Assembly (NCBI RefSeq): GCF_000210915.2
Contig: NC_016620.1
Location: 620,001 to 684,000, forward strand
Length of the DNA stretch: 64,000 nt
Source: Halobacteriovorax marinus SJ
GTDB lineage: Bacteria; Bdellovibrionota; Bacteriovoracia; Bacteriovoracales; Bacteriovoracaceae
Direction: 5' to 3'
Positions 1 through 8,721 of this stretch are shown one piece after another. Every line of letters starts with the position of its first letter. The stretch's first letter is position 1. A program made the position numbers and the translations under genes. Under the pieces are notes generated by a model. The model was not told where the DNA came from, ran no database searches, and saw only the letters and a list, made by a program, of their open reading frames with translations.

Positions 1-59
1 ACTCATCACCACCTCTAAAGCTTGATAGTGATGGAACAGTTTTTTAATTTGGAGAATTT

Positions 60-689
60 ATGAATAATAATTTACATGAAATAAATCACCCTGTGCTTCA
101 GCACAAATTATCAATCTTGAGAGACAAGGACACTAATTCGAGGGCCTTTAGAGATATAATGAATGAGATTGGAAGGTTTCTCGCCTATGAAGCGACGAAG
201 AATTTGAAGTCTTCAAAAGTAGATATTCAAACTCCAATTATGAAAGCTTCAGTTCCAGTTATTAATGACTATCCAATTGTTGTATCAGTTCTTAGGGCCG
301 GAAACGGTTTACTGGATGGAGTACTCGACACACTTCCGTTCTCAGCAGTAGGCTTTGTTGGAATGTATAGAGATAAGTTTATCAATAATACAGTAGAGTA
401 CTATTTTAAATTACCTGAGAAGTGTGAAGGACGTGACGTTCTATTACTCGATCCAATGCTTGCTACTGGGGATACGGCCATTTCTGCTCTAGATAGATTA
501 AAACAATATAAAGTTGGTAAAATAACAATGTTAACAGTTTTAATTAGTCCTGAAGGGCTAGAGAGAATTAATCACTTTCACCCGGACGTTGAAATCTACA
601 CTGTAAGCAAAGAAGACGGATTGAATGAGTCAGGCTATTTACTTCCTGGTTTAGGCGATGCTGGAGATAGATTGTACAATACGAAATAG
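60..689 (+). CDS. upp: Uracil phosphoribosyltransferase
   Basis: Cytosolic salvage enzyme that joins uracil to PRPP to make UMP. The 209-residue product has the usual length of the family. The PRPP-binding motif LDPMLATGDTA lies near residues 130-140, and the C-terminal uracil-binding region ends in PGLGDAGDRLY. A GGAGA ribosome site lies just before the ATG. udk follows after an 8-bp gap, so the two nucleotide-salvage genes are probably co-transcribed. The family assignment is secure. Confidence 0.97.
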   Translation: MNNNLHEINHPVLQHKLSILRDKDTNSRAFRDIMNEIGRFLAYEATKNLKSSKVDIQTPIMKASVPVINDYPIVVSVLRAGNGLLDGVLDTLPFSAVGFVGMYRDKFINNTVEYYFKLPEKCEGRDVLLLDPMLATGDTAISALDRLKQYKVGKITMLTVLISPEGLERINHFHPDVEIYTVSKEDGLNESGYLLPGLGDAGDRLYNTK

Positions 690-697
690 GATGTAAG

Positions 698-1300
698 ATG
701 GAAGTTGTAATTGTTGGAATAGCTGGTGGTAGTGGTTCAGGAAAAACTACTTTTGCCAGAAGATTAAGAGAGAAGGTCGGTGAGAGTGATTGCTGTGTTC
801 TCGGTCAAGATAGTTACTACTTTGATCAATCTAAGAAATTTGATCATGACGGAGGATCGGTAAACTTTGATCACCCCGATTCTCTGGACTTTGATCTGCT
901 AGCTAGACATCTCTCAAAACTAAAGAGAGGTGACCAGGTGAATGTCCCTGTCTATGACTTTGCAACTCACTCTAGAAGTTCTGAACCCAAGCAAATGAAG
1001 CCTCGTAAATTTATCTTTGTAGATGGAATTTTGATCTTCTCTCAGCCAAATGTGGTAGAAGAGTTAGATCATAAAATCTTTATTGATTGCCCTGAAGACT
1101 TGAGATTTGAAAGAAGATTGAATAGGGATGTAAATGAGCGAGGGCGAACGAAAGAAGGTGTTCACAACCAATTCTATAAGCAAGTAAAACCAATGCATGA
1201 TCTCTTTGTTGAGCCATCTAAAGACGTTGCCTGTTCAATTGTTAATGTAGATAACTTTGATGATAGAGTTGAGCAGTGGTTTAAAAGGCTTACTTCTTAA
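698..1300 (+). CDS. udk: Uridine kinase
   Basis: Phosphorylates uridine (and usually cytidine) to the monophosphate, feeding the same UMP pool as upp immediately upstream. The Walker A loop GGSGSGKTT is at about residues 10-18. The conserved D-S-Y-Y motif and the DFDLLARHL segment of the uridine kinase/phosphoribulokinase fold follow. At 200 residues it is typical in length. Its stop codon overlaps by 11 bp the end of the convergent lipoprotein gene. No separate promoter is evident, so it is read as the second gene of a upp-udk unit. Confidence 0.95.
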   Translation: MEVVIVGIAGGSGSGKTTFARRLREKVGESDCCVLGQDSYYFDQSKKFDHDGGSVNFDHPDSLDFDLLARHLSKLKRGDQVNVPVYDFATHSRSSEPKQMKPRKFIFVDGILIFSQPNVVEELDHKIFIDCPEDLRFERRLNRDVNERGRTKEGVHNQFYKQVKPMHDLFVEPSKDVACSIVNVDNFDDRVEQWFKRLTS

Positions 1301-1769
1301 TATATTTCCACATTGATTCTCCTTCTTTTGGAAGGAGTTTATTGGCATAGGCCCTCTCGTCTGCACTGATCTCTAGGTAGCCTCTGTCGTAATTCCAGCC
1401 ATATCCCCAGCGGTAATCTGTTTTATAATCGGGGATTCCACCGACTGAAACGCCTAGGTACATAAGAATTCCCATAGAGGCAGAGAAGTGTTCTTTAACA
1501 CATTTTCTAAGTTCTTTATCAGCGGTGAACTTTTCTTCCTTTGTTCCCCCGATCCAATAGGCCTTATCGTGATTGAAACAACAAACAAGCCACAAGTTTG
1601 GCTTCTCCTTTGTTCCGTCTGGCCACTTTGAACAACCGTCTGAGGTGAATGCTCGAAGTTGTTTGGAGAGTGGTTTAGAGAGCTCTTCTTTAATTTCTTT
1701 TCTTGAACTTGGAAGAATGGCACAAGCGCATAAGAGAAGCAGTGTTAATAGAGAGAGCAACTTATTCAT
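1290..1769 (-). CDS. Lipoprotein with a phospholipase A2-like motif
   Basis: This 159-residue protein begins with a lipoprotein signal peptide and the lipobox LLCAC, so it should be membrane-anchored outside the cytoplasm. The segment DGCSKWPDGT followed by CCFNHDKAYW resembles the CCxxHDxxY active site of secreted phospholipase A2, with the His-Asp pair intact. The fifth cysteine of the animal motif is replaced by alanine. Activity is unproven: a calcium-binding loop is not obvious, and the family may have another role. It lies 6 bp after hflX, so it may be the last gene of the coaBC-panC-hflX transcript. Confidence 0.7.
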   Translation of the reverse strand: MNKLLSLLTLLLLCACAILPSSRKEIKEELSKPLSKQLRAFTSDGCSKWPDGTKEKPNLWLVCCFNHDKAYWIGGTKEEKFTADKELRKCVKEHFSASMGILMYLGVSVGGIPDYKTDYRWGYGWNYDRGYLEISADERAYANKLLPKEGESMWKYIKK

Positions 1770-1775
1770 AAATTT

Positions 1776-3104
1776 TTACTCGTTGATAAACTCTTCAATG
1801 AGAGGATCTTCTGGTGCGAGGATATACTTATTGAGATCTAATGGGTTAAAGATAAACTTTGGAACTCTGACTCTGTAGAAGATACCTCTTTCGTGAGTAT
1901 GAGTTGCGAGAACATTTGTCTTTGAAACAACCTTAGAGTGGGCCTCTCCGGCTTCATAAGGGACAAAGAGATCATAGTGCTCTTGCTTGTCTAGAAAGTG
2001 GTTAATGATACTTGCCTTGAGGTTTACCATATCTTCTTCGTTATAAGTAGAAACCAAGAAGCTATCAGGGTTTGTTCTGAGAATGATTTTCTGACCGAGT
2101 GGATCTGGATGTAGATCTTTCTTGTTAAAAACGATCATTTGTTCTTTGTTCTCTACACCAAGCTCTGAGAGTACTTGTTGTGTTACCTCAAGGTGTTTCT
2201 TATAATTTGGATCAGAAATATCACAAACAATTATGAGTAGATCTGCTTCAATTGCCGATTCTAGCGTCGTTTTAAATCCATCAATGAGGGTATTGGGTAA
2301 GTTTGAGATAAACCCAACTGTATCAATGAGAATCATTGGTGGCTTGGTATCGGGGTTAAGCATTCTGTAAGTTGAGTCAAGAGTTGCGAAGAGCTTATTC
2401 TCTTCTAGTACTTCAACTCCACATAGACGGTTCATCACCGATGATTTTCCAGCGTTGGTATATCCTACCAGTGCAGCGGTTACGGCCTTATTCTGCCTTT
2501 TCTTCTTCTGTTGTTCTCTCGATTTTCTAACTTCATCAAGTTCCTTTTTAAAGAACTCAATTCTCTCTCTCACTATCCTTCTATCTAGTTCGATCTGTTG
2601 CTCACCTTCACCACCGCGAACACCGATACCACCCTTTTGTCTTGAAAGGTGTGTCCAGAATCCAGAGAGTCTAGGGAGGAGGTATTGAAGTCTAGAGATT
2701 TCAATTTGAATTTTCGCCTCTTTCGTTCTTGCGTGTTGAGAGAAGATCTCAAGAATTACGTGGCATCTATCAACGACAGAGAGACCTGTTAGGTTTTTAA
2801 TATTTCTAATTTGAGAAGAAGTTAGTTCACAGTCAAAAACTAATAGGGAAGAACCCTCTTCCTTGGCCTGATCGGCAATCTCTTTAATTTTCCCAGAACC
2901 TAGAATCGTGGCTGGGTCTACAGACTTTCTATTTTGTACATATTGCTCACCATTTTCAATCCCAAGTGTATTTAGGAGTTCACGTAGCTCCATGAGAGAG
3001 CGCATTGTATCCTTCTCGGTACTGTGCTCTGCGAACTTTGGGCAAACGAGAGATACGAGGGAAGCTCTCGCATCTTTTGAAATATGAAATTCATTATCTA
3101 GCAT
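1776..3104 (-). CDS. hflX: GTPase HflX
   Basis: Ribosome-associated GTPase of the HflX family, which in other bacteria splits or rescues stalled 70S ribosomes. The 442-residue protein has the N-terminal HflX region with the GSGK motif (ATILGSGKIKEI), a central coiled segment, and then the G domain. G1 is GYTNAGKSS, G3 is DTVGF and G4 is NKKD. Its start lies inside the last codons of panC (11-bp overlap), so it is translationally coupled to the pantothenate genes. That is an uncommon partner; no functional link is implied by the sequence alone. Confidence 0.95.
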   Translation of the reverse strand: MLDNEFHISKDARASLVSLVCPKFAEHSTEKDTMRSLMELRELLNTLGIENGEQYVQNRKSVDPATILGSGKIKEIADQAKEEGSSLLVFDCELTSSQIRNIKNLTGLSVVDRCHVILEIFSQHARTKEAKIQIEISRLQYLLPRLSGFWTHLSRQKGGIGVRGGEGEQQIELDRRIVRERIEFFKKELDEVRKSREQQKKKRQNKAVTAALVGYTNAGKSSVMNRLCGVEVLEENKLFATLDSTYRMLNPDTKPPMILIDTVGFISNLPNTLIDGFKTTLESAIEADLLIIVCDISDPNYKKHLEVTQQVLSELGVENKEQMIVFNKKDLHPDPLGQKIILRTNPDSFLVSTYNEEDMVNLKASIINHFLDKQEHYDLFVPYEAGEAHSKVVSKTNVLATHTHERGIFYRVRVPKFIFNPLDLNKYILAPEDPLIEEFINE

Positions 3105-3957
3105 ATATAATCTTTACTACTTGGTTATCTATTAATCTTGTTTCTCCAACTTTGAGCGCGCCAAGTATTACAGCTTCATTAGTTGTCGGAGATATACTTT
3201 GTAAATTATTACTATCTAATACTTCGAGATAATCCCAACGCTCGTCGCGCAGAGTTTCTTCAAGTATTGAATTTATAGAAATTTGAGAATCAATAAAAGA
3301 GCTCTCTTGGAGAAGTTCTCTTATAGTACTTATTTTCTTAGAGAGCTCTAAAGCTTCAGTTCTTTGTGAGTCACTTAAGTATTGATTACGACTCGATTTC
3401 GCTAGACCTGATTCATCTCTAATAATTGGCATTGTTTGAATTTGAAGTGGAAGTTCAAGATCCCTAACCATTTTCTTTATAATTAATTGTTGTTGAAAAT
3501 CTTTTTGACCAAAGTAGGCAATACTTGGTTTTGTAATATTGAATAATTGATAAACAACTGTTGTCACACCATCGAAGTGACCAGGTCTAGAAGAGCCACA
3601 AAGCTTCTCTGTTAGTCCTGAAATTGAAATCGTCGTTGAGAAACCATTAGGATAAATTTCAGAGGCAGATTCAGGGGCCAGTACGAGTATATCTTTCTCT
3701 ATTGAAAGTGAGTCGATACTTTGTAAGTCCTGCTCTAGAGTTCTGGGGTATTTGTCGAAGTCTTCATTAGGTCCAAATTGAAGTGGATTAACAAAGATCG
3801 TTACAATTGTAACTTCGTTATACTTTGAAGATTCTTCAATAAGGCTTAAGTGTCCTGAGTGGAGGTTTCCCATTGTTGGAACAAGGCCAATACTAGTTTG
3901 ACCCAAGCTTCTTCTATATTCTTTGAATTCATCTATCTTTCTAAATAGCTTAATCAT
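3094..3957 (-). CDS. panC: Pantothenate synthetase
   Basis: Condenses pantoate with beta-alanine, using ATP, to give pantothenate. The 287-residue protein has the adenylation motifs of the nucleotidyltransferase fold: PTMGNLHSGHLSL with the HxGH signature near residue 34, FVNPLQFGPNEDFDKYPR, YFGQKDFQQ and SSRNQYLS. It starts inside the end of coaBC (4-bp overlap) and runs into hflX. The gene set around it supplies most of the route from ketoisovalerate to phosphopantetheine. Confidence 0.96.
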   Translation of the reverse strand: MIKLFRKIDEFKEYRRSLGQTSIGLVPTMGNLHSGHLSLIEESSKYNEVTIVTIFVNPLQFGPNEDFDKYPRTLEQDLQSIDSLSIEKDILVLAPESASEIYPNGFSTTISISGLTEKLCGSSRPGHFDGVTTVVYQLFNITKPSIAYFGQKDFQQQLIIKKMVRDLELPLQIQTMPIIRDESGLAKSSRNQYLSDSQRTEALELSKKISTIRELLQESSFIDSQISINSILEETLRDERWDYLEVLDSNNLQSISPTTNEAVILGALKVGETRLIDNQVVKIIYAR

Positions 3958-5186
3958 AATATTTCCTGAGCGATCATTGTTGAGAGCTCTTTCTTTGTTA
4001 ATTCTCCGTTAAAGAAAATTTGGCCGTCCTTCATTAGGCTATACTTTGCTTGATCGACACCAAATCCAAGAGGTGTATTTGTCTTTTGAGTCAGTCCACT
4101 TGAGACATGGGTACCGACTAAGAGATCTACTTTCTTTCGGTTCCATTTTTCAAGTAGTATTTCTTCACTTAGATTAGTCTCAGCAGCGAAGCCGATAACC
4201 TTTAGCTTAGGGTTTCTAGACTCTAAGATATTCTTTAAAACATCGGGCGCTGTATTGATCTCAAGCGAGTTGGAGAGTTGATTCTTCTTTAATTTCGACT
4301 CACCTTGAATGAATTCGATATCTGAAATGGCCGCGGCCGAAATATAGGCATCAGCATCTATTGTTGATTCAAGAGCACTCTTAAGCATATCTCTCGTAGA
4401 AACGACTCGTTCTAAACTAAAGCGTGGGTGAGCACTTAATCTATCTAAGTTTCCCGTAGCATTTTTGCCGGCAATGACTTTCACATAGTGGCCAGACTTA
4501 AGTAATTCTTTTGCAATTTCAAAACCTGTCTTACCACTAGAGGCGTTTGTAAGATATCTCACTGGATCGACACTCGAAATGGTGGCACCAGTTGTAATAA
4601 CAATCTTCTTTTTATTGTCGTTAAAGTCGAGCGTTTCAATTAGCTCATGAATGTCTTCTATATCAGAGAGCTTTCCCTCTCCCACATCACCACAGGCCAA
4701 TTCACCTTCCTTTGTCGTTGCAACGAAAACTTGAGGAAGTGATTTTATTTTTTCAACCAATTCAAAATTTTCTTTCACGAAGGGGTGATTGAGCATATTT
4801 GTGTTCATAGCAGGAAAGAGTAGAATTTGCTTATTCTGCTCAATCGCCAAAAAAATAGAACTTAAAAGATCGTTGGCGCCACCGCGAGAGAGTGTGGATA
4901 AAGTATTTGCTGAAAGGGGAGCGATAACTAATTTATCTGCCCACTTCGCTAGTTCTATATGGAGCACATTGGAGCTTCTAGGAGTTTTATCTGGATAGTT
5001 GAAATCATCGCCAGCGTAAAATACTTCACTGACACCCAGGTACTTGTAGACATTTGGAACGACAAATTCTTGCGCACCTCTAGTGAGAACAACTTTAACC
5101 TCGTGTCCAGCCTTAACAAGTGACCTTGCTAAATCCAATGTCTTGTATGCAGCAATTGAGCCGCAAACACCTAATAATACTCTCAT
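3954..5186 (-). CDS. coaBC: Bifunctional phosphopantothenoylcysteine decarboxylase / phosphopantothenate-cysteine ligase
   Basis: Carries out the two middle steps of CoA synthesis: addition of cysteine to 4'-phosphopantothenate (CoaB) and FMN-dependent decarboxylation (CoaC). The N-terminal flavoprotein domain shows GSIAAYK, a His in VLHIELAKWAD, the PAMN motif near residue 125 and the active-site cysteine segment LACGDVGEGKL. The C-terminal ligase domain starts near residue 190 with TTGATISSVDPVRYLTN and has the SAAAISD and KLKK segments. At 410 residues it is full length. It is the first gene of the coaBC-panC-hflX run. Confidence 0.96.
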   Translation of the reverse strand: MRVLLGVCGSIAAYKTLDLARSLVKAGHEVKVVLTRGAQEFVVPNVYKYLGVSEVFYAGDDFNYPDKTPRSSNVLHIELAKWADKLVIAPLSANTLSTLSRGGANDLLSSIFLAIEQNKQILLFPAMNTNMLNHPFVKENFELVEKIKSLPQVFVATTKEGELACGDVGEGKLSDIEDIHELIETLDFNDNKKKIVITTGATISSVDPVRYLTNASSGKTGFEIAKELLKSGHYVKVIAGKNATGNLDRLSAHPRFSLERVVSTRDMLKSALESTIDADAYISAAAISDIEFIQGESKLKKNQLSNSLEINTAPDVLKNILESRNPKLKVIGFAAETNLSEEILLEKWNRKKVDLLVGTHVSSGLTQKTNTPLGFGVDQAKYSLMKDGQIFFNGELTKKELSTMIAQEIL

Positions 5187-5332
5187 ATTTCTCCTGTAAG
5201 CGTTTATAGACCTAGTGGGTTAAATTGGATAGACGCCCGGTGTTGCTTTTACGTGATTTTAGAGTGTTAGACTTTCCCATTATGGTTTTTTCTTAGCTGA
5301 ATGTTATAATACTTTTCAAAATAGGAGTTTTT

Positions 5333-5557
5333 ATGAATTTTGGAAAATTTACTGTCGTAAGTGATAGGAACGTACAGGCGCTAGAAGAGACACATGAGGA
5401 AATGATTTTTAATCTCGATCATATTGTTTCTGTAAAGCCAATTAAGATTCCCATGGCCGACCAAGTTGTAGATGGTTTTTGGATTCGAACAACTAACGGG
5501 AAGAAGTATAGAGCAATCTCTGCTCCAGATGTCATTAAAGATTTACTTCATAATTAA
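5333..5557 (+). CDS. Small conserved-looking protein of unknown function
   Basis: A 74-residue protein without signal peptide or membrane segment; I do not recognise a family. It is mildly acidic and looks like a compact beta-rich domain (alternating hydrophobic residues in MIFNLDHIVSVKPI and GFWIRTTNGKKYRAI). AGGAG lies 7 bases before the ATG, and a TATAAT hexamer lies at 5305-5310, though without a convincing -35. Its stop overlaps the start of the next gene by one base (TAATG), so the two are translationally coupled and probably act together. Confidence 0.7.
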   Translation: MNFGKFTVVSDRNVQALEETHEEMIFNLDHIVSVKPIKIPMADQVVDGFWIRTTNGKKYRAISAPDVIKDLLHN

Positions 5558-6399
5558 TGATTATTTCAGAAGTATTCTTAGGACTTGTTCCTATAACTTT
5601 CTTTATAACGGCTCTTCTGCTCATTTTAAGTGATCTTTTCTATAGAAGATATGGAAAGCTCATCAAGGGAAGAGTCATCGCAATAGAAAAATATATTTCT
5701 AGAAGTGGTAGTAGAAACCAAACTAGACAGTTGATGTACCGAGATCTAATTGAATTTAGCCAAGGGTCAGATACATATAAATTTGTAACTCACGGATCAA
5801 GTTATATGTCTGGAAAGCTAAATCAGAATGTTGATATTTTTATTTTAAATAACGATCCTAATTTTATTAGAACGAAGAGAGTGTCGCATCTATTGATTGG
5901 ACTGGCTTTTCTACTTGCTAGTGGACTTTCATTCTACTTTGCTGTTTGGAAAAGTTTTCAATTGATAAATTTCTACTATTCGATACTTCTATCAATTCTT
6001 CTTCCCACACTTTTTTACTTCTTCTTAAAAAAGAAGTCTAAAGGACAATTTCAATTAAGTGACTTATTCAAAACCAAGTTCTTATCAGATGAAGAAATAG
6101 GGAAGAGAGATCTTCTACAAAGTATTAAACAACTTGAGGGAGAAAACTCGAAGAATGCAAAAGTCGGTCTACTTGTTACTCTCGTTTTTTTTATTTTTTA
6201 CTTTTGTATTTTTAGCTTCAGCTATAAGCAATTGAGTGGCGAGGAAGTGCTCTTACTAAAAGGTGCTATTTATAATTTTGAAAACTTCGAGCTTTTATTA
6301 AAGTCTCCTAATCAGGGGCCGGTTATAGGTGTACTATTTTGTCTTTTTTCGGCCCCTCTCTTTCTACATAGCTTTCTATATTCGCTAAAGAAGCTTTAG
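5557..6399 (+). CDS. Multi-pass membrane protein, DUF3592-like
   Basis: A 280-residue inner-membrane protein with about five predicted membrane segments, near residues 3-28, 108-133, 138-160, 203-226 and 255-276. Between segments 1 and 2 lies a soluble stretch (KGRVIAIEKYISRSGSR... YRDLIEFSQG...YKFVTHGSSY) that resembles the small beta domain of DUF3592 proteins. The resemblance is by eye only. It is coupled by a one-base overlap to the 74-residue gene upstream. The function is unknown. The 3' end overlaps the convergent methyltransferase gene by 4 bp. Confidence 0.7.
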   Translation: MIISEVFLGLVPITFFITALLLILSDLFYRRYGKLIKGRVIAIEKYISRSGSRNQTRQLMYRDLIEFSQGSDTYKFVTHGSSYMSGKLNQNVDIFILNNDPNFIRTKRVSHLLIGLAFLLASGLSFYFAVWKSFQLINFYYSILLSILLPTLFYFFLKKKSKGQFQLSDLFKTKFLSDEEIGKRDLLQSIKQLEGENSKNAKVGLLVTLVFFIFYFCIFSFSYKQLSGEEVLLLKGAIYNFENFELLLKSPNQGPVIGVLFCLFSAPLFLHSFLYSLKKL

Positions 6400-7220
6400 T
6401 AGACCTTTGCTTTTGCCTGAATGAATGAATAGTAAAAGACTGCATTTGGATCACTCGCAACCTGTCTCATTTCCTTTTTCATTCCTTCTACAACTTCCTC
6501 AGTAACTCTTTCTGCTTTTATTAACTGATCGGCAGCAGAGAGAAGAAGCTCATGCCAAAAATCGATATATTCTTTTCTCTGCTTTGGTCTTCTATTATCT
6601 AAGTGCCATGTCACAGTATCAATATGTATATCTTTAAAACCTTGTTGAAGTAATAAGTTTCCAAGCTTTGCTCCAACAAATGGGTCACCTTTCATATCGT
6701 ATTGATAATCATTGAATGCCATCCAATACTTCCATACGTTTGGTGAGTATGGATCGAGTAGAAATGAAGAGTTGAGAACTTCTGTAATATAGACAGGTGA
6801 GCCTGGACGTAACACTCTTCTTACTTCACTCAGCACTTTAGCTGGGTTTGGAATATGCTCAAGTACCCAGCATAGAAAACCACCATCAAATGATTCTCCT
6901 TCAAACTCCATATCTGTTGCATCCATCTCTTTATAGTCATATCGACCTTCAAAACTTCCAATTGATTGTAGGTAGTTCTTAGCTGTCTCAAGTTGTTTAT
7001 CTGAGCGATCAATTCCTGTGACGTGAAGGTCTGGAAATCTTCTTAAAAGAATTTCAGTCTGCGCGCCAACACCACTTCCAACTTCTAGGATATTTCTTTG
7101 CTCTGAAAAGTTAATTTCCTTATAGACTGTATACTCTGCAAATTTGGCCTGCTTTGCTAGTCTTTGTTGTTCAGTATTGCTGAAACCATGTAAGTAAGGA
7201 AAGTCTGTTTTCTCATTCAT
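6396..7220 (-). CDS. Class I SAM-dependent methyltransferase
   Basis: A 274-residue methyltransferase with the Rossmann motifs of the UbiE/Methyltransf_11 group. Motif I is ILEVGSGVGAQTE (about residues 44-56), the acidic residue ending strand 2 is in GIDRSDKQ, and motif IV is GGFLCWVLEHI followed by LRPGSPVYITE. The substrate cannot be named. It starts 8 bp after coaX and so appears to be the last gene of the IlvC-like-panB-coaX operon. Whether it contributes to CoA metabolism or is only co-transcribed is open. Confidence 0.85.
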   Translation of the reverse strand: MNEKTDFPYLHGFSNTEQQRLAKQAKFAEYTVYKEINFSEQRNILEVGSGVGAQTEILLRRFPDLHVTGIDRSDKQLETAKNYLQSIGSFEGRYDYKEMDATDMEFEGESFDGGFLCWVLEHIPNPAKVLSEVRRVLRPGSPVYITEVLNSSFLLDPYSPNVWKYWMAFNDYQYDMKGDPFVGAKLGNLLLQQGFKDIHIDTVTWHLDNRRPKQRKEYIDFWHELLLSAADQLIKAERVTEEVVEGMKKEMRQVASDPNAVFYYSFIQAKAKVY

Positions 7221-7228
7221 AGTAAATC

Positions 7229-7930
7229 CTAGATGTTATTATTCTTTAGATATAAGTATATTTCATATAAAGAAAAGTGGATGAGGTTTTTTTCAAAAAT
7301 AACATTACCTTTAAAAAGATCTTCTAAGGCCTTAGAAAATAGTGATCCATGGCCACCACTTAAATATATTTGTTCTATAGGGTGTGAAGAGAGAATTTTC
7401 TCTAACCAAGAAAGCTGAGAAATTTTCATGGCATTTTCAATTGCAGCGTTTGTAGAGTGAGGAATATCAAAATCAATAGTGAAGTTATCTGCACTAGCTA
7501 AACTTGGAAGTTTATCCCCTCTAGAGTAGGAGTTTAAAAATGTTTGAACTCCTGGAAATATATATCCGCCTTTCATTCCACTTTCATCAATAAAGTCTAC
7601 AGTTGTAAATGTACCCGCATCTATTAATAGGCTAAGTCCGGGATGGGCTTTTTTAAAAATATAATAGGCTTGATGAAGTCTATCTTCACCTAGAGTCATT
7701 TCATAATCTACTGGCATATCCAGGAAGGACTCTTCTTTTCTGTAAGGTCTAAGATCGATATAGCTAATGGATTGTAGATTTTTAGACGGGCCGACACTTG
7801 AAGCAATAGCATCAATCTGTTGATCAAATTGAAATTGCGCTAATGGCGTGACACTCTTTAGTTCACCCTTTTCAAAGAGTCCAACATGAGGGTGGCTATT
7901 GCCATTATCAATGGACTGAAGGTTGTACAT
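7229..7930 (-). CDS. coaX: Type III pantothenate kinase
   Basis: ATP-dependent phosphorylation of pantothenate, the first committed step to CoA, by the CoaX type that does not resemble E. coli CoaA. N-terminal phosphate loop SIDNGNSHPHVGLFE, central DAGTFTTVDFID (the D-x-G-T-x-x-T motif) and GGYIFPGVQ mark the ASKHA fold. At 233 residues it is slightly shorter than the usual 250-260. Its start lies 23 bp inside panB, so the two are translationally coupled. With panC and coaBC nearby it completes pantothenate activation. Confidence 0.9.
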   Translation of the reverse strand: MYNLQSIDNGNSHPHVGLFEKGELKSVTPLAQFQFDQQIDAIASSVGPSKNLQSISYIDLRPYRKEESFLDMPVDYEMTLGEDRLHQAYYIFKKAHPGLSLLIDAGTFTTVDFIDESGMKGGYIFPGVQTFLNSYSRGDKLPSLASADNFTIDFDIPHSTNAAIENAMKISQLSWLEKILSSHPIEQIYLSGGHGSLFSKALEDLFKGNVIFEKNLIHFSLYEIYLYLKNNNI

Positions 7931-8714
7931 TAGCTTTTGCGACCTCTTGATTTTTATTTAAGTAATTTGTAATAAGATCTTTTTTCAAATCAAATAAATT
8001 AGCAATGGGTGTACAAAACTTTGGCGGCGTGTGCGGCCCTTCTTTTAAAAGGTCGTTTATAACTAGGACTTGTCCGTCTGTTTTATTGCCAGCACCAATT
8101 CCTATCGTTGGGATTGAGAGCTTTTCTGTAATTGCTGTTGCGATTTCACTTTTTACACATTCAAGTACAACTGCGAATACGCCTGCCTTCTCTAGATTAA
8201 TGGCCTGCTCAAGTAGTTTCTTGGCCGAGGCATCATCCTTACCGTGAACATAGTATCCACCTAATTCATGAACAGATTGAGGTGTTAATCCAATGTGTCC
8301 CATAACTGGAATACCAATTTGAGTGAGTCTTTCTATTAGCTCTAATTGATAAGGAAAGGCCCCTTCTAGTTTTATTGATTCTACATTTGAATATTGAAAG
8401 AGTTTAGTTGCACTCTCAATTCCTTGCTCAAGAGTTGAGTAGCTTCCAAATGGTAAGTCTGCGACAATAAATTTATTAGGAGCACCTCTTTTAACTGCCG
8501 CTGAGAAGATTTTCATTTCCTCTAAACTCACTGGGACTGTAGTCTCATAACCAAGCATGACGTTGCCAAGACTGTCTCCAACCAAGAGCATATCAATACC
8601 TGTCTGTTCCAACATCTGTGCTGTTTGAAAGTCATAGCAAGTTAGCATTTGCAAAGAATGCTTCTCCCTTTGAAGTTTATGACTTTTAATTTTAAGAGTT
8701 GTGAGTTTTTTCAA
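7908..8714 (-). CDS. panB: 3-methyl-2-oxobutanoate hydroxymethyltransferase
   Basis: Transfers a hydroxymethyl group from methylene-tetrahydrofolate to 2-ketoisovalerate, giving ketopantoate. The 268-residue protein shows the TIM-barrel motifs MLTCYDFQTA, LVGDSLGNVMLGYETT (metal-binding Asp), GHIGLTPQSVHELGG and the catalytic-glutamate region VLECVKSE. GIGAG near residue 205 is the phosphate-like binding loop. It follows the IlvC-like gene by 7 bp and overlaps coaX, placing the next pathway enzyme candidate directly beside it. Confidence 0.96.
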   Translation of the reverse strand: MKKLTTLKIKSHKLQREKHSLQMLTCYDFQTAQMLEQTGIDMLLVGDSLGNVMLGYETTVPVSLEEMKIFSAAVKRGAPNKFIVADLPFGSYSTLEQGIESATKLFQYSNVESIKLEGAFPYQLELIERLTQIGIPVMGHIGLTPQSVHELGGYYVHGKDDASAKKLLEQAINLEKAGVFAVVLECVKSEIATAITEKLSIPTIGIGAGNKTDGQVLVINDLLKEGPHTPPKFCTPIANLFDLKKDLITNYLNKNQEVAKANVQPSVH

Positions 8715-8721
8715 ATGAAAC

